From Herpetosiphonaceae bacterium (lineage in GTDB: Bacteria > Chloroflexota > Chloroflexia > Chloroflexales > Kallotenuaceae), in contig DASUTC010000200.1 of the NCBI GenBank assembly GCA_036374795.1, forward strand, positions 1 through 64,000: 64,000 nucleotides of DNA, written 5' to 3'. Numbering within the stretch: position 1 is the first letter of the stretch; each line of letters begins with the position of its first letter. Under the pieces are notes generated by a model that saw only the letters and a program-made list of their open reading frames with translations, did no database searches and was not told the origin of the DNA. Positions 8,168 to 15,331 of this stretch are shown here, piece after piece. The translations under genes and the position numbers were made by a program.

Positions 8168-9214
8168 TCATTTGCCCCAGGACAAGCCTGAGTTGGCGTC
8201 GATCTGGCCGTTATGTGTCAGCGCCCTGGACTCGCCGGGGCTAAGCGTGCCGCTAGCGTCCTTCAGCGTCAGCACATACACATCCGCGCCTTCATCGCCA
8301 AGCTGCACATAGGCAAGCTGCTTGCCATCCGGCGACCAGGCAGGCGCGCGCGCGCTGCCCGCAGCGGTCAGGCGTACGGCGGAGCCGCCAAGCGACAGAT
8401 GCGGAATCGCCCAGATGTCGGTTTTTCCGTCGACGATCGCGGCAAACGCCAGCCAGCGCGCATCGGGCGACCATGCCGGATCGTAGGCGTTGTCGGGAAT
8501 GCCGGGGTAGGCCGAGGACTCGCCGGTATTGGGATCGTAGAGCATGATCTGCTTGGGCTCCGCTCCGCGCGGCACGCGCGTATACGCCAGTGCCGACTCG
8601 TCGGATGCCCAGGTGGATCGCTGAAAATCGGACTCGTCCGCGCGGAGCAAGAGATCGTCGTTGGTGGGCTGGCGCGTGCCGATCAGGCTGATCGGGTACT
8701 GGTAGATCGAGAGCGGATACTCAGCCGGCGGCGAGACGGTGGGCGGCGCGACCTGCGACAAAAAAACGATCTGCTTGCCGTCGGGCGTCCACGTGGGCGC
8801 GGCAGCCCACACCACCTCATGCATAAACTCCTGAGTCCAGGGCTGCGACTGTCCGCGATTGAACGTGATCTGCGTCGGCAGGCCGCCGCTCACATCCAGC
8901 AGATAAATATCGGAGAAGCTTTCATCGCGGCGGACGTAGGCAATGCGGCGGCCATCGGGCGACCATGCGGGATCACGGGTGGTGCCGTCTCTGGTCATCT
9001 GCCGCGTGGTCTGGCCCTGGTGCAGATACAGATTGCCGTCTTGCACGAACAGCAAACGACCGTCGATGCTCGCGTCGGCTTGCATAGCGACCGGTCGGGC
9101 GGTGGGCCTGGATTGGGGCTGGCTGCTCTCCGCTGGCTCTGAGCCGAGCGAGCAGGCCGCGATCAGCGGCCCGATCAGCAGCAGCCCGATCAGCCGTCCT
9201 ACGATACGTTTCAT
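8168..9214 (-). CDS. PD40 / TolB-like beta-propeller lipoprotein
   Basis: 348 residues. A lipoprotein signal peptide ends in LIAAC (Cys about 21), then a Ser/Pro-rich linker, then at least four WD40-like PD40 blades each with a WSPDG-type turn (AWSPDGRRIAYV, TWTPDGKQIVFL, AWSPDARWLAFA, AWSPDGKQLAYV). Such propellers bind partners or ligands at the outer face of the membrane. Last gene of a minus-strand run: its ATG overlaps the stop of the lipid kinase (9211-9214), implying translational coupling. Confidence 0.85.
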   Translation of the reverse strand: MKRIVGRLIGLLLIGPLIAACSLGSEPAESSQPQSRPTARPVAMQADASIDGRLLFVQDGNLYLHQGQTTRQMTRDGTTRDPAWSPDGRRIAYVRRDESFSDIYLLDVSGGLPTQITFNRGQSQPWTQEFMHEVVWAAAPTWTPDGKQIVFLSQVAPPTVSPPAEYPLSIYQYPISLIGTRQPTNDDLLLRADESDFQRSTWASDESALAYTRVPRGAEPKQIMLYDPNTGESSAYPGIPDNAYDPAWSPDARWLAFAAIVDGKTDIWAIPHLSLGGSAVRLTAAGSARAPAWSPDGKQLAYVQLGDEGADVYVLTLKDASGTLSPGESRALTHNGQIDANSGLSWGK

Positions 9215-10233
9215 GGGCGATGCTGTGATTTGTCGATTAAAATACGTCGGATGCGATCCATCATCGGCACGCGCAGGCCAGGCATCTCGCCGAGCGTCTC
9301 GCCGGAGGCCCAGGGCGGTATCAGCGTCCGCAGCGCGCCGCGCGCAACGCGAAAGGTCATCGGCGTGACGCCGATCGGATCGCCATCCACATGCACCTCA
9401 AGCGGCGTGGCGCTGCTGATCTGCACTTCGCGCGCCCGATAATAATCCATGTCTGGATTGAGATTATACCGCCGTAAGAGGATGCTGAGGATATGCAGGG
9501 GCGCTGATCGAACGTCCTGGCCTTTGATCACCGCGATGTCGAGCAGGCCATCGGTCAGATTCGCGTGGTGGGTGATCTGCAAAAAGCCGCCGTACAGCCT
9601 GCTGTTGCCGATCACTACCATCAGCACACGGCCTTTGATCAGCCGTCCGTCGATGCTGATGCGGGCGCGCGTGCCGTGGACTTCGCGCGCGGCCAGCAAC
9701 GCCTGGACGATATAGGCCAGCAGCCCAAGCTTGCGCTTTGCTTCGGGGTGGACCGCGCGGGTGACGGCGGCGTCGAAGCCGACGCCGGCCATCAGCAGAA
9801 AATAGCGCTCCCCGGCCATGCCCAGGTCGATGTTGACCACATGGCCCGCCGCCAGGCTCGTGGCGGCGTCGAGCGGTCGGAGCGGCAGCTTCAGCTCGCG
9901 CACCCACACATTGCCGGTGCCGACCGGCAGCACCGCCAGCGCGCTGCGAGTATGCGCGATGCCATTCACTACCTCGTTAACGGTGCCGTCGCCGCCCGCC
10001 GCCGCGACGATGTCGTAATGCTGCTCGGCGGCCTCTCGCGCCAGCTTGATCGCGTGTCCGGCATAGGCGGTCGGCAGAAGCTCCACCTGCCAGCCAAGCG
10101 CCTGCCAGGCGTGCATAGCAGCCTGCACGCCGCCGATGTCCTCGGCGTTTCCAGCGCGTGGATTCAGAATAATCCTGGCGCGTCGGGAATGCAGGCTGCC
10201 ATGCTGTGAAGCGCCGACAGCATCGCTGGTCAC
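9211..10233 (-). CDS. Diacylglycerol-kinase-type lipid kinase
   Basis: 340 residues, GTG start overlapping the stop of the response regulator (GTGA at 10230-10233). DAGK catalytic domain: ARIILNPRAGNAEDI at the start, the nucleotide-binding AAAGGDGTVNEVVNGI loop, and LPVGTGNVWVREL. The C-terminal beta domain of the YegS/BmrU type follows. It phosphorylates a lipid (diacylglycerol, sphingosine-like or unknown) at the inner membrane face. Coupled to both neighbours. Confidence 0.87.
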   Translation of the reverse strand: MTSDAVGASQHGSLHSRRARIILNPRAGNAEDIGGVQAAMHAWQALGWQVELLPTAYAGHAIKLAREAAEQHYDIVAAAGGDGTVNEVVNGIAHTRSALAVLPVGTGNVWVRELKLPLRPLDAATSLAAGHVVNIDLGMAGERYFLLMAGVGFDAAVTRAVHPEAKRKLGLLAYIVQALLAAREVHGTRARISIDGRLIKGRVLMVVIGNSRLYGGFLQITHHANLTDGLLDIAVIKGQDVRSAPLHILSILLRRYNLNPDMDYYRAREVQISSATPLEVHVDGDPIGVTPMTFRVARGALRTLIPPWASGETLGEMPGLRVPMMDRIRRILIDKSQHRP

Positions 10234-10979
10234 TCGTGCTCTTCCTCCAGAGTCGGCACCCGAAACGGCGTGTTCGCGACCGCATCCAGCGGCGTGTCGA
10301 TCCAGCCCCGGCGCAGCGCGTAGATCACCGCCTGCGTCCGATCGTTCAGCGACAGCTTGCGCAAGATCGACGAGATATGGTTCTTCACCGTCTGCGTGCT
10401 GATGCCGAGGTTGTCGGCGATCTCCTTGTTGGAGCTGCCCGCCGCAATCTTTTCCAGCACCTCGATCTCGCGGTCGCTGAGCGGCGAGAAGAGCGAAAAA
10501 TCGACATCGGCCTCGGTCGTCACACCCCGGTTGATGTCGCGGAACTGCGACAGGATGCGCTGCGCCACCTTCGGCTCGTCGAACATGACCTCATTGATCA
10601 CGTACTCGCCGCGAGCGACGCGCCGGATGATCTGCGCGAGCTGGACCGAGCTGATCTCTTTGGAGTAGTAGGCCGCCGCTCCGGCGCGCAGCGCGTTGAA
10701 CGCCTGCTCATCGCTCTCGTGCATCGAGAGCATGATCACGCCCAGGCTTGGATAGGTCCGATGGATCTGGCGGGTCAGCTCAAGGCCGTCCATGCCCGGC
10801 AGATTCAGATCGACGATCATCACGTCGGGCGGCGTCACGCTGATGAACTGGAGCGCCTCCTCCGCCGATGCCGCATCGCCGACGACTTTAATATCATGCT
10901 CTTCTTGCAGGCTATAGCGCACGCCCTGGCGGAAGAGCGGATGATCGTCCACGATGAGGAGGTTTATAGTGCGGTACAT
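10230..10979 (-). CDS. LuxR/NarL-family response regulator
   Basis: 249 residues. Intact receiver: acidic pair D11/D12, phospho-acceptor D57 (IVDLNLPGMDG), S85, K107. A LuxR helix-turn-helix lies near residues 170-235 (LSDREIEVLEKIAAG, NKEIADNLGISTQTVKNH). A long insertion-like linker of about 40 residues separates the two domains. No histidine kinase is adjacent. Its start overlaps the end of maf by 16 bp and its stop overlaps the lipid kinase start, so it sits inside a tight four-gene run. Confidence 0.92.
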   Translation of the reverse strand: MYRTINLLIVDDHPLFRQGVRYSLQEEHDIKVVGDAASAEEALQFISVTPPDVMIVDLNLPGMDGLELTRQIHRTYPSLGVIMLSMHESDEQAFNALRAGAAAYYSKEISSVQLAQIIRRVARGEYVINEVMFDEPKVAQRILSQFRDINRGVTTEADVDFSLFSPLSDREIEVLEKIAAGSSNKEIADNLGISTQTVKNHISSILRKLSLNDRTQAVIYALRRGWIDTPLDAVANTPFRVPTLEEEHE

Positions 10980-11746
10980 GCTGGAGTTGTCCTCCCTTGG
11001 TCGGCTAGCCAGCGCTCAAACGCGGCGACGGGATCGGCCAGACCAATCAATCCTGTCGCAGTTAACACTCGGTGAGTTGTGACGAGCGGCAACCCGACGA
11101 CACACGTATACGATCCCTGGACGTGCTGGACCAGCCGCCCGCCCAGTCCTTGAATTCCGTACGCGCCAGCCTTATCCAGCGGCTCGCCGGTGGCTACGTA
11201 GTCGGCAATCTCCGCATCGGTCAGCGGTGCCATCCGCACATCGGCGGCATCGAGCGCAAACTGGAGGGAATCTGCATCGTGCCCGTCGCCGCCACAGGCC
11301 ACAACGCCGGTATAGACCCGGTGGGTGCGTCCGGCCAGACGGCGCAGCATAGTGCGGGCCTCGGCAGGATCGCGCGGCTTGTTGAGCACGTCCTGATCGA
11401 TCACAACGATTGTGTCAGCGCCCAGGATGATTCCGCTCACACCTTCGTCGAGCGCTGCCATTACTTTACGCCATGCAAGGAGGGTGGGATGTTGCGATAT
11501 GGCAAGTGGAAAGGGCGGCAGCTTCGCTTGCAGCTCCGGCGGCGCTGGGCGGCTTTCTTCCTCGCCCTGAGTTGCGATTGCGGCGAAATGGGGGATCAGG
11601 TAGCGCAGCAGCTCGCGGCGTCGGGGCGAGGCCGAGGCCAGGGTTAGCTGACGGTCTAGTCCATCATGTTCCAACAAATTGCACAGCCTATCTACTGTAG
11701 ATAAACGCGCCACATAAGTGGCAGCATCATAGCATCTCCGAATCAA
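10964..11746 (-). CDS. maf: Maf-like nucleoside triphosphate pyrophosphatase
   Basis: Up to 260 residues. Maf signature LTLASASPRRRELL, then GADTIVVIDQDVLNKPRD, the GRTHRVYTGV strand and DKAGAYGIQG. Maf proteins hydrolyse non-canonical or modified nucleotides (dTTP/UTP type or m7GTP type) and limit their incorporation. The start is uncertain: no ATG precedes the homology, and TTG 11746, an in-frame GTG, or one of two TTG codons about six residues before the core are possible; usual family length (about 190-210) favours a later start. The C-terminus runs about 20 residues past the usual end, into the response regulator start. Confidence 0.85.
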   Translation of the reverse strand: MIRRCYDAATYVARLSTVDRLCNLLEHDGLDRQLTLASASPRRRELLRYLIPHFAAIATQGEEESRPAPPELQAKLPPFPLAISQHPTLLAWRKVMAALDEGVSGIILGADTIVVIDQDVLNKPRDPAEARTMLRRLAGRTHRVYTGVVACGGDGHDADSLQFALDAADVRMAPLTDAEIADYVATGEPLDKAGAYGIQGLGGRLVQHVQGSYTCVVGLPLVTTHRVLTATGLIGLADPVAAFERWLADQGRTTPACTAL

Positions 11747-11813
11747 TCCGACAAGGTAACGACGGGTAGTGGGCTACTCGGCGCTCGCTGCTTAGGACAT
11801 TTAGACAGGATGA

Positions 11814-11923
11814 TCGAAGTGCAAGTTCCACGTTTCGAGTTTCACGTTCCCCGTGGTTCCTGGTACGCCCTTTGGGCATGGCACCGGTTTGCTCTTTGTT
11901 CCCCTGTTCCTTTGTTCTTTTGT
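11814..11923 (-). repeat. Heptad repeat cluster with GAACAAAG module, locus 3
   Basis: Read on the minus strand, immediately after the malQ stop come GACAAAAGAACAAAGGAAC-type words, then 7-mers AACGTGA, AACTCGA, AACGTGG, AACTTGC, ACTTCGA in phase (plus positions 11848 down to 11814). It points toward maf, about 70 bp away. The order (GAACAAAG module first, heptads second) and orientation relative to the next gene match loci 2, 5, 6 and 7. Confidence 0.75.
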
Positions 11924-13456
11924 CTAGCCCACGCTATCCTCGGCAACCGCGCTGGGCACCTCCAGCGGCACGCGACCGTACAGGCTCGTCAGGCGGCCAA
12001 GCCGCGCCGCGACCTCATGAGTGAGCTGATGCGCCTGCAAGCGCCAGCTCCAGTTTCCGATGGCATTGCCCGGCTGGTTCATGCGCGCCTCGCTGCCCAG
12101 GCGGAGCACATCTTGTATCGGGATGATCGCGGTATCGCAGACGGACATCAGCGCGATGCGGATAAAGTCCCAGGCGATGTCGTGGCCGTGGATGCCGAAG
12201 TACTCCTGCACGTGCCGTCGCGCGTTGTCGTCCAGGGTGTGCCACCAGCCGATCGTCGTGTTGTTGTCGTGGGTGCCGGTGTAGACGACGAGGTTGCGGT
12301 GGTAGTTATGCGGCTGGTGAACGTTGGTCGGGCGGTCGCCCCAGGCGAATTGCAGCACGGCCATGCCGGGAAAGCCCAGCTCGTCGCGCAGCGCATCGAC
12401 GTCGGGCGTGATCAGGCCCAGGTCCTCGGCGATGATCGGCAGCCGCCCGAAGCGCTCGCCGATCGCCTTGAAGAGCGCCGTGCCCGGCCCCTTGACCCAG
12501 CGGCCATGCATCGCGGTTTCCTCGTGGGCGGGCACCTCCCAGTAGGCCTCGAAGCCCCGGAAATGGTCGAGCCGCACAATATCCACCAGCGTGAGCGTCA
12601 GGCGGAAGCGCTCCAGCCACCAGCCGTAGCCCTGGCGCTCCAGCACGTCCCAGCAGTAGAGCGGATTGCCCCAGCGCTGGCCCGTGGCGCTGAAATAGTC
12701 CGGCGGCACGCCCGCGACGACGGTCGGGTTGAGCTGCTCGTCAAGATAGAACAGGTCGGGATTGGCCCAGACATCGGCGCTATCGTAGGCCACAAAGATC
12801 GGAATATCGCCGATGATCAAAATGCCGTGCTCGTTGGCGTAGCGCTTGAGGTCGAGCCAGTGGGTGAAGAAGAGCCACTGCGCGAACTGCTGAAAACGGA
12901 TCTGCTCGGCCAGCCTTGCGCGTGCGTCGGCGAGCACCGCCGGATCGCGCTGGCGGAGCGGCATCTCCCACTCGCTCCAGGACGCGCCGCCGTGCTCGTT
13001 TTTGAGTGCGGTAAAGAGCGCAAAGTCGTCGAGCCACACGGCATGGCTGGCGATGAATGCCTCGAACGCGGCGCGCTGCTCCGGTGCTCCACCGGCTGTG
13101 AAATGGGCGTAGGCCTCCTGCAAGATGCCGCTCTTCCACGGGATCACCGCGCCAAAATCGACATATGCTGCGGGGAATGCGGGCGCTCGATCGAGCGTCG
13201 ATCGGGGCAGCAATCCATCCTCGACGAGACGCTCCACTGAGATCAGCAGTGGGTTGCCCGCCAGCGCCGACAGGCTCGCGTAGGGCGAGTCGCCGTAGCT
13301 GGTGGGACCAAGCGGCATGATCTGCCAGCGGCGCTGATTGGCGCTGACCAGCCAGTCAATAAAGCCGTAGGCGGCGCTGCCGAGGTCGCCAATGCCGCCG
13401 GGACCCGGCAGCGAAGTCGGGTGGAGCAAGATGCCGCTTGCTCGTCGATCGTACAT
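11924..13456 (-). CDS. malQ: 4-alpha-glucanotransferase (amylomaltase)
   Basis: 510 residues, the usual length of the short GH77 type. N-terminus SGILLHPTSLPGPGGIGDLG is the family start. Catalytic residues are visible: Asp in VRLDHFRGFEAYW, Glu in IIAEDLGLITPDV, Asp in YTGTHDNNT. It transfers alpha-1,4-glucan segments in maltodextrin or glycogen metabolism in the cytoplasm. ATG 13456 with GAGGTG upstream. It is followed, in its own direction, by heptad locus 3 and maf. Confidence 0.95.
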   Translation of the reverse strand: MYDRRASGILLHPTSLPGPGGIGDLGSAAYGFIDWLVSANQRRWQIMPLGPTSYGDSPYASLSALAGNPLLISVERLVEDGLLPRSTLDRAPAFPAAYVDFGAVIPWKSGILQEAYAHFTAGGAPEQRAAFEAFIASHAVWLDDFALFTALKNEHGGASWSEWEMPLRQRDPAVLADARARLAEQIRFQQFAQWLFFTHWLDLKRYANEHGILIIGDIPIFVAYDSADVWANPDLFYLDEQLNPTVVAGVPPDYFSATGQRWGNPLYCWDVLERQGYGWWLERFRLTLTLVDIVRLDHFRGFEAYWEVPAHEETAMHGRWVKGPGTALFKAIGERFGRLPIIAEDLGLITPDVDALRDELGFPGMAVLQFAWGDRPTNVHQPHNYHRNLVVYTGTHDNNTTIGWWHTLDDNARRHVQEYFGIHGHDIAWDFIRIALMSVCDTAIIPIQDVLRLGSEARMNQPGNAIGNWSWRLQAHQLTHEVAARLGRLTSLYGRVPLEVPSAVAEDSVG

Positions 13457-13590
13457 GATACACCTCGATGTCTATTTCCGAAGATCGCGCTATCTTACCG
13501 CACAATGCGTACCAGGCCACCGGGATCGGGCGGCGGGGGTCGGAGATCAGGCGGCGGGCGGCGGGCGCGTAGAGCCGGGAACGAGCTCAC

Positions 13591-13647
13591 AAGCGAACAA
13601 GGGAACAAAGGCGTAGCACCCTTGTTCCCTTGCTCCTTTGTTCGCTT
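13591..13647. repeat. Inverted pair of GAACAAAG modules (locus 4)
   Basis: Outer stem AAGCGAACAA (13591-13600) with TTGTTCGCTT (13638-13647), 10 bp perfect; inner stem GGGAACAA (13601-13608) with TTGTTCCC (13622-13629), 8 bp perfect; an 8-nt bulge lies on one side. It contains the GAACAAAG module in both orientations but no heptads. It lies just past the stop of the GT4 gene (minus strand) and upstream of malQ, so it may act as a transcript 3' end hairpin. Confidence 0.7.
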
Positions 13648-13662
13648 ATTCCTTCGTCGGCG

Positions 13663-14748
13663 CTAATCCAGCCGCACCCGCCGATGACGGTGGAACAGGC
13701 GCAGCACCGGCAGGTTGCGCGGCGCGAGCAGGTGCTCATAGACCGCCTCATAGCGCGCGGCCATCGCCTGCGCCGAGAAGTGCTCCTCGACGCGCTGCCG
13801 ACAGCGGCGGCGATCCAGCTCGACCACACGCGGCACGGCGGCGATCATCTGCTCCATGCTGTCGCAGACAAAGCCGGTTTCGCCATCCACGATCACCTCC
13901 TCGACCGAGCCGCCGCGCATGGCGATCACGGGCGTGCCGCAGGCCATCGCCTCGGCCATCGTCAGGCCGAACGGCTCGCGCCAGTCGATCGGGAAGAGCA
14001 GCGCGTAGGCGTTGCGCAGCAGCTCCGCCTTCGCCTGCTCGTCGACCTCGCCGACGTACTCGACCAGCGGATCGGCAAAGAGCGGCTCGATCTGAGTCTC
14101 GTAGTACTCGCGATCGACTTTATCGATCTTGGCCGCGACTTTGAGCGGCATGCCGGTGGCACGCGCGATCTCGACAGCGCGATCGGGCCGCTTCTCAGGA
14201 CAGATCCGGCCCAGGAAGACGAGATACTCGCCTGGCTGATCGTTGGCGATGAAGTGCTCGATGCAGATACCGTTGTAGACCGTCCCGACCCAGTTGATCG
14301 CGACGTGCTGGAGCGGCTCGCGCTGGCTGTTGCTAATGCTGGCGACAGGCACATCGCCGTACACGCGGAAGATCGCCCGTAGCTCAGGAATATCGAGCCG
14401 TCCGTGGAGCGTCGTCAGGATCGGCGTGGTGGTGCGGCGCGTGAATGGAAACGTGTAATAGTCCACATGTGAGTGGATAATATCGAAGGCGTCGGCATGC
14501 TGCACCACATACTCAAGCATCGCCACCTGCGCGGCCATCGGATCGATCGACTGTGGATCGAGACGGCTGGCGCAGGGCCACATCGGCACAAGCTTGGCCG
14601 AGGTCTGCGAATCGCCGCTGGCAAAGAGCGTCACGTCGTGGCCGCGCCGAACCAGCTCCTCTGTCACGGCATGGACCACACGCTCGGTGCCGCCGTACAA
14701 CTTGGGGGGGACGCTTTCAAACAACGGTGCAATCTGTGCGATACGCAT
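13663..14748 (-). CDS. GT4 family glycosyltransferase
   Basis: 361 residues, GT-B fold. Starts MRIAQIAPLFESVPP with the KLYGGTERVVHAVTEELVRRGH donor/acceptor segment; the C-terminal half has FLGRICPEKRPDRAVEIA and the nucleotide-sugar-binding [18 protein letters not shown] motif with the conserved Glu. Cytoplasmic; the sugar is not predictable. AAAGG precedes ATG. Upstream of malQ on the same strand but separated by 206 bp and a hairpin, so probably its own unit. Confidence 0.9.
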   Translation of the reverse strand: MRIAQIAPLFESVPPKLYGGTERVVHAVTEELVRRGHDVTLFASGDSQTSAKLVPMWPCASRLDPQSIDPMAAQVAMLEYVVQHADAFDIIHSHVDYYTFPFTRRTTTPILTTLHGRLDIPELRAIFRVYGDVPVASISNSQREPLQHVAINWVGTVYNGICIEHFIANDQPGEYLVFLGRICPEKRPDRAVEIARATGMPLKVAAKIDKVDREYYETQIEPLFADPLVEYVGEVDEQAKAELLRNAYALLFPIDWREPFGLTMAEAMACGTPVIAMRGGSVEEVIVDGETGFVCDSMEQMIAAVPRVVELDRRRCRQRVEEHFSAQAMAARYEAVYEHLLAPRNLPVLRLFHRHRRVRLD

Positions 14749-15331
14749 TGATGATTACCTTTCTGGTGTGCAGCCGGGCAATACGCGACCAGCGGATCTC
14801 GCTGATCTTGCTGCATGATCGATGGACTATGTTGGGGATGAGTCGACTGGGTTGGTAGTCCATGTTCGGCGATGGCACGCCGTGCCCTGTTCGGACGCTG
14901 GAGTCTTGAAGATTAATGAAAGATGGTTACAATGCTAACACTGCTTGCCAGCGCCATACATGCCATCTTTGCCCGTTCGATGACGACCAGGATCACTCGT
15001 GCAGAATCAAGACACCTTTTCGGAAAGGCGGTCCTGCGATTCTACATCAGCAAGGGAAACGTTGGGTATTCCCCACACCCCCGGCCTGTCGGCACACTAG
15101 CTCGTCGTACACGCCGCGCGACAGACGGTAGCCGATCATTGGCGGCCTAGCGCGCTGGTGCTGGCGACGTTCTTCAAGTACATGGAGCTATTGAGGTTTG
15201 CGCTCTACACAATGTAGCACAATAACTCCAGCATCAGTATAGCAGATTCGGTGCCACCGCGCCCTGCCCAGGTGGGCACTGAAGTGCGGCAGGGAAACGA
15301 CAGGTTGCAGCGTCCGCAGCCTGACAGCGGC
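14749..15331. other. 583-bp gene-free region with one imperfect hairpin
   Basis: No gene supported. It holds the 5' region of the GT4 gene and the 3' region of the large regulator. An imperfect inverted repeat, GGAGCTATTG (15184-15193) against CAATAACTCC (15220-15229), has one mismatch and an inner CTAC/GTAG stem. It lies about 100 nt past the regulator stop but lacks a T-run. Short open frames here have shadow-like composition. Confidence 0.5.

Noticed and set aside
10964-11746. Firm start for Maf at 11746
   Set aside because: Codon is TTG without Shine-Dalgarno and the N-terminus would be about 30 residues too long; listed as uncertain.
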